Origin: an uncultured Alphaproteobacteria bacterium
GTDB lineage: Bacteria; Pseudomonadota; Alphaproteobacteria; UBA7985
Reading direction: 5' to 3'
DNA length: 37,440 nucleotides
Assembly (NCBI GenBank): GCA_905479265.1
Contig: CAJQLX010000049.1
Location: forward strand, 1-37,440
Both the position numbers and the translations under genes were made by a program. This document shows positions 1 through 8,794 of the stretch, piece by piece (position 1 is the stretch's first letter; each line of letters starts with the position of its first letter). Under the pieces are notes generated by a model. It was given only the letters and a program-made list of their open reading frames with translations. It searched no databases and was not told the DNA's origin.

Positions 1-136
1 AATCGACACAGGGCCGTTGGAGTCAGTAATGATTGGAGGTGTCTGTTGGGCTATAGACGCGAAACACGCCCCAATGAATGCGCTGTTTGCGTGTGGGAAA
101 CACCATAGAAACGGAGACCAGCCGTTTGGGGCGATC

Positions 137-1231
137 TTACTCGGTGTCTTCTGCCGGAAAAGCGAGATCGATTGATACAGAATCAGTGAGGCCATTCCCA
201 TCTGATACCGTTATGTCCCAAGTCCAGGTATCGGACTCGATAGCAGCACTACTGCTAGAACCAATCCATGTTTCGAGTTCATCAGACCAAATCAGGTAAG
301 CTGACCCTGCGTCGTTCCAGTAGATATCAAACGCCGCCAACAACTCAGAAGGCGAATTGTAAAGATCGTCATAACCAGTGTAATCGCTCGAGCGGACCCC
401 TGTTATAGTCCAGACCAAGGCGTCCCCATCAGCATCCGTTGCACTGGCATAAGGCAATATGAGGGGGGAGCTTCGAGTCAGTTCAACCCCATTTGCATTG
501 AAGAATTGGCCGCTGGTGTCAAAGTTGCTTGAGGGAGAAATGCTGCCAGGCAACGGGGAAATCGAGCCCGCCTCCTCGATAACGGGGGCAGCATTTGGAC
601 GAGCGGGCGTTGCATCGTCGCCAAGGACATCGTCATCCTCAGACGAACCGCCGCTGTTAAGCATCGCCATCAAAAGCATGCTCCCAGCGCCCCAATGGTC
701 GAGTGGAAGAACCCCGTCGTTTTCGTCGATCGTCGTTTCCGCAGACTGCGCAACCTCATAGCTCTGAAACTCAACCTGCTCTGACAACCGAGGGGCTTGC
801 CCGTTCGTGATCAACAGCGCTTGAGCCGGAGTCGCCGCAGCAACCGTACCATCGATGGTGGCAATCGGAAGGAGGTCTGGCAGCAACGGCGCGCGCACCG
901 ACGCCATCGCGGGCAGGCTGATCATTGACGCTTGAGCCAACGTGTCAGTGATCAGCAGCAGCCCGTCTTGAAGGATCAGGTATTGGTCTGAGGTCAGGCT
1001 GAGAGTCTCGCCAGTCTCCAGCTTGAGCACCACAGCGCCGTTTTCCAACAGCCTGTGGTGTTTCGGCGAGAGCATCATCGGCAAACCAGTCTCTTCGCGG
1101 GCTGCCTCAGCCAAGCTTGACCAGCCAATTGCCCCGGCTGACAAACCGAGCATGGCGGTTGTGTCGCCCAGTGACGCGCGCCGGTTCGGCTTCGTCATCG
1201 GCTGGTTTTGCGGACCCGCTGTGAAAGTCAT
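137..1231 (-). CDS. Putative exported protein with C-terminal cadherin/Ig-like domain
   Basis: A 364-residue protein I do not recognise as a named family. A hydrophobic Ala/Gly/Leu-rich stretch at about residues 25-45 could be a signal sequence or membrane segment, set back from the N-terminus. Residues 60-100 look like a small beta domain (LETGETLSL, DGLLLITD). The middle (about 200-245) is an acidic, Pro/Ser-rich linker. The C-terminal ~110 residues carry the Ca-binding-like motif DADGDALVW and end with a WDITVSDGNG-type strand, as in cadherin-like or Ig-like repeats of secreted adhesins. This suggests an envelope or extracellular protein. It is divergent from the porin gene. A second ATG lies at 1198, but the first has a G-rich stretch at SD distance. 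Function is not assignable; that it is a gene is fairly secure from length and domain-like composition. Confidence 0.6.
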   Translation of the reverse strand: MTFTAGPQNQPMTKPNRRASLGDTTAMLGLSAGAIGWSSLAEAAREETGLPMMLSPKHHRLLENGAVVLKLETGETLSLTSDQYLILQDGLLLITDTLAQASMISLPAMASVRAPLLPDLLPIATIDGTVAAATPAQALLITNGQAPRLSEQVEFQSYEVAQSAETTIDENDGVLPLDHWGAGSMLLMAMLNSGGSSEDDDVLGDDATPARPNAAPVIEEAGSISPLPGSISPSSNFDTSGQFFNANGVELTRSSPLILPYASATDADGDALVWTITGVRSSDYTGYDDLYNSPSELLAAFDIYWNDAGSAYLIWSDELETWIGSSSSAAIESDTWTWDITVSDGNGLTDSVSIDLAFPAEDTE

Positions 1232-1646
1232 CGGATCAGCCCCAATTCAAGAAAAATCGACGAAAGTTGACGCCACCGGAGCGCAGATAAGAAATTCGCA
1301 AGCTCTTGCCTCTTTTGATGGTTCGATAAACCCAATCAAGCCGTGCATCCATCGGGATGCCGCACGTGAGGCGCAACCTTGGTGAGTGAGGGGGAACGGC
1401 AAAACCGCAAATATTACGCCTACATTCTAAGGGTAATTCGATCTCAAAAATGCTTGGACGATAGCGCGGCTCAAAAAGTAAAATAACGCGACATGCTGAT
1501 ATTAATTATGGCAGCCTACTAGGCCTGTTTTTTATCATGATACGGATCACCTTATTTTAAAATCATGACCAAGTTTTCAACAGTGACTCAGCGGATGGTT
1601 TCTGATGTTTTGATCGTAGAAAAAAACAGAAAACCTTTGGCACTCC
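1232..1646. other. Divergent intergenic region upstream of the porin gene
   Basis: About 415 bases without a convincing gene, between two divergent envelope genes. The half nearer the porin (about 1400-1640) is clearly more AT-rich than the flanking coding DNA, and it should hold the promoters of both genes. It includes a small palindrome TATCATGATA near 1534-1543 and runs of A and T. I could not pick out a confident -35/-10 pair or a recognised operator. A short plus-strand open frame at 1565 overlaps the porin start in another frame and looks spurious. Confidence 0.5.
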
Positions 1647-3392
1647 ATGAAGAAACAACTGATTTCCAGTACAATCCTAGCGTCAATGGCAACAGTCAAT
1701 GTGAGTGGCGCTGTCGATATTACGCTTGGTGGGTCCATCGACATGGGTGTTGATTATGGTTTGGGGAAGAAATCCGCCAACTTCACTCTGGGACGTATGT
1801 ACCAAGATTTCGAAATGACCATTTCTGCCGCAGAAACAACGGATTTTGGTTTGCGATACGGTGGTTTGCTTTCGGTAGCATCTCTCCAGAACTTTACCTT
1901 TTTGCCCTACTCAACCGATGAGGGCGGGAAATACATGGTCAAGGCTACCGTCAGTCAGCCGGCGGATATCAAGGCACGCGCATATAACGTGTCCGGTGGC
2001 GAAGAGGTTGCCGAGTCGAAAATTGTGGCGGTGAAGATCAACTCTGATTGGCACGCACTGAACGATACTAAGACTTCTCATTTCTTTGAGCTGTCGGCAT
2101 TCAGTCAGGACAACGTTTGTAAAGTCGCAGGCAGGGCGGGGCCAAGCGCGAGCAAAACAGCCCCCCAGTTCTTTAGTCAAACTGAAGAGGGTCGCATTCC
2201 AACGACGGGGTCTCTTAAATCATTCGCCCAATCAATTTCGTCCTTGTTCAACATCCGCCGGCCAAAGGCCGGGGATTACTTGCCGGTCGGTCAGGTGGCG
2301 AACTGGAACCTGTACACCATCGCTACGGCCTCAACGGTGAATGCCAATCCCGACGCTGTGACCGTCACGGCGATCAAGGAGATCACAAATTGGGTCAGTG
2401 CGGGCGGCATTTCTGCAAGTCTGACACTGCCAAACGCCAATCAAACCGATCTGATCAGGTTCAGGGTAACGGGCACGTACAGCACCACGCTAACGGCGGT
2501 TGCGACACCGGGGCCGGGCGGGGTAGGTGGGCAACGAAAGAACTTGGCCTTACACGTGAAAGACCGCGTGGCGGTAACCCTATCGGACGAAGCCGTCATC
2601 ACCGGAGCAGAGGTTTATGGTGGGCCCTTTATGCAGGTTCGAACCGCGTCTTCGATGACCAAGCTTGTGGTGGGGGCAGCCTGCATAGAGGGTCAGGACA
2701 CGTCAGCGACGGAGTTCTTTCTCGACAACACCTCACCAGTTTTGCGGGCAGGCGACGCTAAAATCTTTGTTGAGGGTGGCTTTGGTACGCTTTCGCTGCA
2801 GTCCGACAATTACGACTATGTCGGTTCCGTCGCGCCAATATTGGAGGCTGGCGGCCAAAGCGACATCGATCCCGATGGGCCGGTTCTTGTCCTTGAAAGT
2901 GCCAACATCCTGGGCCTTCGCCCTTACGCAGCCATCGATTTTCTGCGCGGTGATGTTCTGCTCGGTGGAAGCATCTCTTTGAGTGGCTTCCAAGCCGCTC
3001 TCGATCTCTACTATTTCACGGATACCAACGAAAACCGGGTCTTTGACCTCGCGGCGTGGGATGCGGGCCTTCGCTACTTCCATGGCCTCAGCGAAGTCAG
3101 CATTGTTTTGGATTCTGCGAGCCAATGGGGTGTTTCGGCGGCAACGCATCTGGTCGGCTTTGACGTTCTTGCTCAGGCTTCTTCGCGCACGCAGGACGAT
3201 CACGCAATGGGCGGCCTAAACTATGCGCTTGAGGCTGCCACGACCTTTGATCGCCTCGGCGTGCGTGTGGCGATTGATCAGGCTCTGGCCCCTGCAGTGG
3301 CGCTGAGTTATGACCTTGAGGGGCTTAACTTTTACCTGAATTACGAGGTGGTCGAGGCCGAGGGAAGCATTGGCGCAAAATTTAGCTTCTAG
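1647..3392 (+). CDS. Outer-membrane porin, unusually long
   Basis: A 581-residue protein with a lysine-led N-terminal signal peptide (MKKQLISSTILASM..., probable cleavage near residue 22) followed by beta-barrel-like sequence: GGSIDMGVDYGL, then a stretch with FTLGRMYQDFEMTIS and GLRYGG. The C-terminus alternates polar and hydrophobic residues and ends in Phe (GSIGAKFSF), the classic outer-membrane insertion signal. Residues about 355-581 resemble alphaproteobacterial porins (FVEGGFGTLSLQSDNYDY). Such porins are usually about 300-400 residues; the extra length sits at roughly 140-350, which reads as an inserted loop or extra domain. The likely role is passive diffusion of small solutes across the outer membrane. 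No clear Shine-Dalgarno precedes the ATG, but the signal peptide fixes the start. It is not obviously in an operon with the next gene. Confidence 0.75.
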   Translation: MKKQLISSTILASMATVNVSGAVDITLGGSIDMGVDYGLGKKSANFTLGRMYQDFEMTISAAETTDFGLRYGGLLSVASLQNFTFLPYSTDEGGKYMVKATVSQPADIKARAYNVSGGEEVAESKIVAVKINSDWHALNDTKTSHFFELSAFSQDNVCKVAGRAGPSASKTAPQFFSQTEEGRIPTTGSLKSFAQSISSLFNIRRPKAGDYLPVGQVANWNLYTIATASTVNANPDAVTVTAIKEITNWVSAGGISASLTLPNANQTDLIRFRVTGTYSTTLTAVATPGPGGVGGQRKNLALHVKDRVAVTLSDEAVITGAEVYGGPFMQVRTASSMTKLVVGAACIEGQDTSATEFFLDNTSPVLRAGDAKIFVEGGFGTLSLQSDNYDYVGSVAPILEAGGQSDIDPDGPVLVLESANILGLRPYAAIDFLRGDVLLGGSISLSGFQAALDLYYFTDTNENRVFDLAAWDAGLRYFHGLSEVSIVLDSASQWGVSAATHLVGFDVLAQASSRTQDDHAMGGLNYALEAATTFDRLGVRVAIDQALAPAVALSYDLEGLNFYLNYEVVEAEGSIGAKFSF

Positions 3393-3467
3393 GGGGCACC
3401 CGGCTAAAATCGCTTGTTTCGACGCGATGAAAGTCCCCAAGCTGCGGCCATCACAGAGGGGAAAATC

Positions 3468-4109
3468 ATGCGGGACGCGACCAAGCAGCGAGATATGACG
3501 GCGATCGCTTCTCTGAGCTTCGAAGCGGCATTCCGTGCCAGTCTTGATGACGCCGGCGGGGCTTTGGTCCGCAACGAGGCGGGAGCTGAAAATCTGTGCG
3601 TCGCGCAGATCGAGACACCGCTCGATACTATGGTTGCCATTGCTGACGACCACGCTTTGCATATGCTGGAGTTTTTCGACCGCAGCATTTTTGGTCGAGA
3701 AGTGGAAGTCATCACGCAGGCGACGGGGAAGAGCGTCGCCGTTGCCGAAAATCCAGTCATCCGCACAATTCGGAACGAGCTAGGGGCATTCTTTGCAGGG
3801 GCAAAGGGGACTTTTGAGACTCCTCTTGCGCTGCATGGGACCGACTTCGTCCAATCCGTATGGCGCGCACTGCTCCGGGTTCCACCGGGTGAGACCCGCA
3901 GCTATGGCGCGCTATCACACGATCTCAATAACCCACGCGCTGTCCGAGCTGTCGCCCAAGCCAATGGCGCAAATCGCTTGGCAATTGTTGTGCCCTGTCA
4001 TCGAATCATCGGCGCCGATGGTTCGCTGACGGGCTATGGTGGGGGGCTTTGGCGCAAGCGGTGGCTGTTGGATCACGAAATCCGCCATTTTGGCCACCGG
4101 TTGCTTTGA
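3468..4109 (+). CDS. ogt: Methylated-DNA-[protein]-cysteine S-methyltransferase (Ogt/Ada C-terminal type)
   Basis: Direct-reversal DNA repair: the protein moves the alkyl group from O6-alkylguanine (or O4-alkylthymine) irreversibly to its own cysteine. The active-site motif PCHRIIG is at about residues 176-182 (Cys177). It is preceded by the helix-turn-helix part (FVQSVWRALLRVPPGETRSYG) and the NPRAVRAVAQANGAN segment, and followed by GSLTGYGGGLWRKRWLLDHE, all typical of the family. I chose the ATG at 3468 because GAGGGG lies just upstream; an in-frame ATG at 3414 would add 18 residues without an SD. The resulting 213 residues fit Ogt-type proteins. There is no Ada N-terminal Zn/AraC domain. 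It is convergent with the next gene, with only 3 bases between. Confidence 0.9.
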   Translation: MRDATKQRDMTAIASLSFEAAFRASLDDAGGALVRNEAGAENLCVAQIETPLDTMVAIADDHALHMLEFFDRSIFGREVEVITQATGKSVAVAENPVIRTIRNELGAFFAGAKGTFETPLALHGTDFVQSVWRALLRVPPGETRSYGALSHDLNNPRAVRAVAQANGANRLAIVVPCHRIIGADGSLTGYGGGLWRKRWLLDHEIRHFGHRLL

Positions 4110-4112
4110 CGG

Positions 4113-4811
4113 TTAAGCAGGCTCGCTTGCTTCGCTGTCGTCGGGCTCGTCCCTGTAACGCTGACCGCCGCCTGAACTTCTGGACCGCACCTTGTCGGCC
4201 ATGCTTTGCATGCGTTCTCGAAGCTGACCCAAGCCACCGCCCACGTTGCCCCCCTCAACCGAATTCGCCCAACGTTCGGCGTCGGATAAGGCTTGATCCA
4301 TTGTTTTCATGGTCGAAGACAGGTCTTCGGTCTCGTCTTTGAGCCAAACCAGTGACGTCCGGACATAGACCAAGGCCAACCCATTGCGCCGGAATGTGCC
4401 TTTCCATCCGCCAGAATTCAATCCAGCGGCCTCCAGCATCCATCCCATCGATTGCTCAATGCTGCGGCGGGTTTTCGCGGCGAGGTGCAGGTCTGAGCGC
4501 GCCGCCATCGCCATGACGCCAAGCGCGTCTTTGAACGGTTCAAGAGCGTCAAAGCGGGCCATCATGACTTCAAACAATCGGTCGCGCGCAGGATCGTCCG
4601 GATCGACCGATCCGACCTCGTTCAGAACCTCAGCGTCGATTTGCCGATTGAGCTGACCAATCAGGTCGTATTTGCTGCTCAAGTGACCGCGCAGCGTTGC
4701 GAGATCCATTTCTGTGACCTGGGCAACGTCCGAAAGGCTCAGGTTTGCCCAGCCTTTTTCGGCAATCGCGTCATAGATGCGCTTGAGAGTGTCGAGGGGG
4801 AGGGACGCCAT
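4113..4811 (-). CDS. TetR-like / COQ9-like protein
   Basis: A 232-residue protein. Residues 1-50 fit a TetR-type helix-turn-helix (RIYDAIAEKGWANLSLSDVA, then LRGHLSSKYDLIGQLN). The remaining helical part, with FDALEPFKDALGVMAMA, WMLEAAGL and LALVYVRTSLVWLKDETED, resembles the COQ9/TetR-fold group found in alphaproteobacteria. Members either act as DNA-binding repressors or, for COQ9, bind lipids in ubiquinone synthesis; sequence alone does not decide. The last 50 residues are Gly/Ser/Arg-rich and acidic and probably disordered. The start at 4811 has AGGAG eight bases upstream; a further in-frame start at 4844 lacks an SD. It appears to be a single gene, bounded upstream by the terminator of the VWA gene. 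Confidence 0.7.
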   Translation of the reverse strand: MASLPLDTLKRIYDAIAEKGWANLSLSDVAQVTEMDLATLRGHLSSKYDLIGQLNRQIDAEVLNEVGSVDPDDPARDRLFEVMMARFDALEPFKDALGVMAMAARSDLHLAAKTRRSIEQSMGWMLEAAGLNSGGWKGTFRRNGLALVYVRTSLVWLKDETEDLSSTMKTMDQALSDAERWANSVEGGNVGGGLGQLRERMQSMADKVRSRSSGGGQRYRDEPDDSEASEPA

Positions 4812-4901
4812 GCTTCGTGCTCCTGTTATCAAACCAACCAACATATGGGGTCGATGGGAGGGAAATTTTAGACGTTACAGAGTCGCGGATAGGCGTAGGG
4901 G

Positions 4902-4938
4902 CAAAAATAAAGGGCGGCAACCCGAAGATTGCCGCCCT
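4902..4938 (-). terminator. Rho-independent terminator of the VWA/coiled-coil gene
   Basis: A perfect 10-bp stem (AGGGCGGCAA paired with TTGCCGCCCT) with an 8-base loop, followed on the minus strand by TTTATTTTTG. It starts about 35 bases after the stop codon of the minus-strand VWA gene. It also separates that gene from the TetR-like gene. Confidence 0.92.
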
Positions 4939-4973
4939 GAAACAGAGGCCGAAGGGGCCGATTAAGCGAGGCG

Positions 4974-7900
4974 CTATTGTGCCGCGCAGAGCGCTTCGAG
5001 TTCCGCAGCGCTCGAACCACCGGTAATCAAGCGCGCGATGTAGGCTTCCTGATCGCTCAGTTGACCGCGCTGGTTGTCGATGAACACGTTATTCTCGCGA
5101 ACAACACGTTGCAGTCGAGCCAACTCCTCGGACATGTTCCGGCGGGACGTTTCACAACCTTCAAGGCTGATTAAGGCCTCTTCCAGCTGAGCCTTGATAA
5201 CAGCGTAAGACGGGTTTTGCCCTGCCAACGCTGCGGCCAAGCGATCGCGCTCGAGCGTTACCGCTTCCAGCCGGTTTGAGATCGTCTCGTAGGATGGGTC
5301 TTGGACGCTCAGTATTGCCAGCAGACGATCCCGCTCGGCGGTCAGATTTTCCACCTGCGATTTCAGGACAATGTAAGACGGGTCTTGACTGTCCAGAACG
5401 CCGATCAGTTGATCCCGCTCGCGGCTTACTTGCTCAAGCTGCATGACGACCTGATCGTAATCGGGATCCTGGCGATCCAGCAAAGCAACCAAGCGCGCAT
5501 TTTCCGCTTCAACCATCGCCAACCGGGAAACAACAAGGTCATAGGCTGGATCTTGGGCGGTCAGGGTGGCCCGCAGGGTATCGCGCTCTTCGACAATCAG
5601 GGAAAGCTCACGCTCAACCATGGTGACGTTGATGTCATTGTTGCCGGTCGACGAGGCAATGATGGCAATCAAGCTGTCGTGCTGTGCTTCGAGCTCGGCC
5701 ACACGGTCACGCAGAACGGCATAACTTGGGTTTTGCTCGCTGATCGTCGCCTGCAGCGCGTCGCGCTGTTCGGTCATCGTCTGCAGATCGGCAACCAGCG
5801 TATCGCGGGAAATCCGAAGCGAAGAATAATCGCCGATACAGGCTTTGGCTGCATCCCCGAGATCTTCAAACTTGGCGTCTGCGAAGGCCACCATTTCTTC
5901 ATCCGTGCTGCAGCTTTGCAGCAAGCTGAGGAAGGAGCCACGGGCTTCTTCGAGCTGTAAATGCAGGCGGCGGGTCCGGATGCGTTCGTCACCCAAAGCC
6001 ATGCGAGCCTCGTCCAAGGTGGTCCGCAGGGCGCGGAGGTCGAGGGTCAAATCTTGGATTTCGATATCTCGCTCTTCGACCACCATCGTCAGATTCTGGT
6101 TGGTTGCCGTCAAATCGCGGTTCGCGATGAGCAAGCCATCACGATCGTCTGTGACAGATGCCAATTCGATCATCAGCTCATCGATGATCCGTGAGCGTTC
6201 TTCGAGTTCCAATTCCAAGGCACGAACACGCGCTGACAGGTCTTCGTTTTCAACCTTGAGCGTATCGATTTCGACGTAGGCCGCATTCAGGCGGTCACGC
6301 AGATCAATCACCAAGGCATCCAGAGCATCACGCTCCTGCTCAACATCGGTGATGTGGATGTTCAGCGTGTTGATTTCCAAGTCAGAGCCGCCTTTGGACG
6401 CAACAGCTTCATCGCGTTCAATGGTCAGTGTTCTGCGCTCGCTGAGCCAATCGCTCTGCTGACCTTCCAACAAAATAACCTGCTGTTCGAGGCCTTCTTT
6501 GTCCTGGGCCAATTCGTCGGCCTGTGCCTGCAAAATCAAGACGTTGTTTTCGGCATCAGCGGTTGCGCGCTGTGCTTCTGAAAGTTGATCCATCAAGACG
6601 ATAAGGGCCTGGTCGCGCTCATCGATGATGATGGTCAACTGGTTCGCTTGCGTCTGCATTTGCTCAACGGTCTGTGCCAGCGTTTCAATCTGGGTTTCGT
6701 TGGCACCAGAAGACTCACCCAAAACCACGATCGATTCGCGTGCTTCTTCCAAGCTGCTGGTCAGGTCGGTGATGGTCATCTCGTTGCTGCTCAGGTCTTC
6801 ACGCAAGGCGAGGATGATGGTGTTCAAGCGGGCGATTTCGTCGTCTTTTCCGCCCACCGCGCTCAAGCTCTCACGGAGGCTTGCAATTTGCTCGTTCAGG
6901 CTAGCAATCACCGCGTTTTTGCGGGCCAGAAGACCGTTCAGGCTTTCGATGGTCCGGCGGAGTTGAGCGATTGTCGCGTCGCGGTTTTCGATGATCTGAT
7001 CCTTGCCGGCCAGTTCCGAAGACACGCGAGCAAACTCAGAGCGCAAGGTGCGTTCATTGGTTTCCAGCTCAGTGATCCGAGCCAGCAACTCTCCAATCCG
7101 GTCGTCTTTGCCTGCCGCATCATTCGCCTGACCTTGCAGGATCACGAGCGTGCGGTTGTTTTCGGCCAGCAGCGCCTCTAGGCGTGCAATCTCGGCCCGG
7201 AGCGTGTCGTTGTCCGTGCTCAGACCTTCAACCGCGCCCGTCAGGCTTTCGATTTGCAGGACCAGCTGTGCATTCTCGCTGCTCAAGCCTTGGTTCTCAG
7301 CGCTCATTTCATCAATCATGCGCTGCAAGCGGCTGTTGGTTGAGTTGGCTTCGGCCAATTCGGTGCCCAAGGATTCGACCAAAACGCTCAACCGGGCGAT
7401 TTCGGCCTTGAGTGCGGCGATTTCATCGCTGTCGCGCTGGTTCGCCAACGCCGCGTTCAGACGATCCTGCAGTTGACCGATCAAGTCGTTCAAGCGGTCG
7501 ATTTCAGCTTGCTTCGCTGCGCTTTCTGCCGTGAGCGATGTCTTGTCTTGCTCCAAGAGCAAAATAGCCGCTTCGAGGCCGGTGATCCGCTGCTGCTTCT
7601 CGTTATTCGAGGACCGAAGGCGTGCGATCTCAGCCTGCAGAGCGTCAAGCTCTTCTGTCCGATCTGCGTCTGCGAGGCGTTGGGTCAGAATGATGATTTG
7701 GTTTTCAAGGTCAGCCTGCACCTGCTGCTGATCGGCGAGCAGGGTTTGCATCGCCATCAGGTCATCGTTCAACCGGGCATTGGCTGTACGCAAACGCGAT
7801 AGGCGGAAAAGGAAATCAGTGTAACGCGGCAGCTCTGCGGCGCTCTCCGTCTGGATCAGGAAGCCGCCGGTCTCATCGCTCAAGCACTGGATCTGCTCAA

Positions 7901-8441
7901 TCGATTCCTCCTGCAGGGCGATACCCAGCAAGAACACGGGAATACCGCGGTTCTTGAGCGTTGGAACGAGGTCACAGACATTCACGCCGCAATTGTCTTC
8001 CCCATCAGAGACCACCACGATCGCGCCTTGGGAGTCGGATGGGATCTGGTTCGCAGCCAGAGCGACCGAATCGCGCAGCGGGGTCTTGGCGCGATTGACC
8101 GGGGCCAGTGTGCTGACGTACCCGCGCAGACTATCCAAAGAAGCGCCCGGCTTGGCGAACAGTTCAATATCAGAACAATCGTTTTCGCTGCGGTGACCGA
8201 AAGCGACCAAGCCCGTGTTGGACTGTGCGGTTACATCCGGAAGCACGTCGACCAGCATCGACTGCGCAATCTCGTAACGGCGCTCACTTCCGAGGAGTTT
8301 TAGCATCGACCCTGACATATCCACGACGATCATGGTGGTGGTGTCGGCGCTGTCTTGCGCGCTGGCGGGGATAGCTGAAGCGCCGAAGGTCAACGCGGTT
8401 AGAGCGCCGAGGGTTCGCGCAATCACGGTAGAAAGTTTCAT
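4974..8441 (-). CDS. Secreted von Willebrand factor A domain protein with very long coiled coil
   Basis: A 1155-residue protein. A signal peptide (residues 1-29, ending ASAIPASAQ) is followed by a VWA domain (about 36-215). Its MIDAS metal site is visible: DMSGS (residues 41-45), a Thr in AKTPLRDS, and the Asp of VVSDGED. Such domains bind protein ligands through a divalent cation. From about 225 to near the end the sequence is almost continuous heptad coiled coil, rich in Glu, Leu, Ala and Arg. One break at about 840-875 carries two cysteines (LLQSCSTDEE, AAKACIGDY). Residues 903-1102 hold 28-residue repeats beginning Q-D/N-P-x-Y. It should be a periplasmic or surface rod with a VWA head. 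The ATG at 8441 is chosen for the signal peptide and the AAAGG upstream; the frame stays open to 8627. It is single-gene with its own candidate promoter and terminator. The partner is unknown. Confidence 0.88.
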   Translation of the reverse strand: MKLSTVIARTLGALTALTFGASAIPASAQDSADTTTMIVVDMSGSMLKLLGSERRYEIAQSMLVDVLPDVTAQSNTGLVAFGHRSENDCSDIELFAKPGASLDSLRGYVSTLAPVNRAKTPLRDSVALAANQIPSDSQGAIVVVSDGEDNCGVNVCDLVPTLKNRGIPVFLLGIALQEESIEQIQCLSDETGGFLIQTESAAELPRYTDFLFRLSRLRTANARLNDDLMAMQTLLADQQQVQADLENQIIILTQRLADADRTEELDALQAEIARLRSSNNEKQQRITGLEAAILLLEQDKTSLTAESAAKQAEIDRLNDLIGQLQDRLNAALANQRDSDEIAALKAEIARLSVLVESLGTELAEANSTNSRLQRMIDEMSAENQGLSSENAQLVLQIESLTGAVEGLSTDNDTLRAEIARLEALLAENNRTLVILQGQANDAAGKDDRIGELLARITELETNERTLRSEFARVSSELAGKDQIIENRDATIAQLRRTIESLNGLLARKNAVIASLNEQIASLRESLSAVGGKDDEIARLNTIILALREDLSSNEMTITDLTSSLEEARESIVVLGESSGANETQIETLAQTVEQMQTQANQLTIIIDERDQALIVLMDQLSEAQRATADAENNVLILQAQADELAQDKEGLEQQVILLEGQQSDWLSERRTLTIERDEAVASKGGSDLEINTLNIHITDVEQERDALDALVIDLRDRLNAAYVEIDTLKVENEDLSARVRALELELEERSRIIDELMIELASVTDDRDGLLIANRDLTATNQNLTMVVEERDIEIQDLTLDLRALRTTLDEARMALGDERIRTRRLHLQLEEARGSFLSLLQSCSTDEEMVAFADAKFEDLGDAAKACIGDYSSLRISRDTLVADLQTMTEQRDALQATISEQNPSYAVLRDRVAELEAQHDSLIAIIASSTGNNDINVTMVERELSLIVEERDTLRATLTAQDPAYDLVVSRLAMVEAENARLVALLDRQDPDYDQVVMQLEQVSRERDQLIGVLDSQDPSYIVLKSQVENLTAERDRLLAILSVQDPSYETISNRLEAVTLERDRLAAALAGQNPSYAVIKAQLEEALISLEGCETSRRNMSEELARLQRVVRENNVFIDNQRGQLSDQEAYIARLITGGSSAAELEALCAAQ
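5136..5735 (-). repeat. 84-bp (28-residue) coding tandem repeats in the VWA rod
   Basis: Units start at minus-strand positions 5735, 5555, 5471, 5387, 5303 and 5219, an exact 84-base period for the last five. A 96-base block without the motif (5651-5556) separates the first from the rest. Each unit opens with Q-D/N-P-(S/A/D)-Y and then continues as four heptads, often with (E/A)ERDRL. Third-position changes between units show the array is old rather than a recent slippage product. Confidence 0.9.
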
Positions 8442-8528
8442 TGTGCTGCCTTTGTTTTTTCTGCGCGCGGTCAAACAGGTATCAACCACGCTGAAAAGGA
8501 CGTTTTTGGCCCCTGATACAGGTGCGCA

Positions 8529-8558
8529 TTTATAGTCTTGGCTCTTACAGATGACCAA
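8529..8558 (-). promoter_or_regulatory. Candidate promoter of the VWA gene
   Basis: On the minus strand, TTGGTC (8558-8553), an 18-base spacer, then TATAAA (8534-8529). A start near 8522 would give a leader of about 80 bases before the ATG at 8441. The match is good by eye but untested. Confidence 0.45.
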
Positions 8559-8717
8559 AGAAACGGCAACGATTTGACGGCATTCCCCAGCTTTTAGCAG
8601 CCCGCGACGCAAATTTGAGACAATCATGTCACGATATTTCGAATTTTACGGACCTACTTTGTAGGCGAAAATCTCTGACAAAGCGGATGAGCTGTGGGAT
8701 TCGGTTGTATTGAGGCC

Positions 8718-8752
8718 AAAAAACCGTGTTTCATTCTTTTTATAGGCACGGT
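8718..8752 (-). terminator. Possible terminator downstream of the LysE/FG-GAP gene
   Basis: On the minus strand ACCGTG and CACGGT form a 6-bp stem around an A-rich 18-base loop, followed directly by TTTTTT. It lies 43 bases after the stop of the last gene in the long rsfS-led operon. The stem is short and the loop large, so it may be weak. Confidence 0.45.
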
Positions 8753-8794
8753 GGGTCGCCGTCGCCCGATGCGAATTGCAATAACCCAGTTTCC

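Noticed and set aside
5136-5735. Regular 84-bp repeats as a possible CRISPR array
   Set aside because: The repeats are in frame, encode heptads, are not separated by unique spacers and vary at third positions.
5301-5960. 219-residue plus-strand open frame (and several others) opposite the VWA gene
   Set aside because: Shadow frames caused by the repetitive coiled-coil codons on the minus strand; composition is not protein-like.
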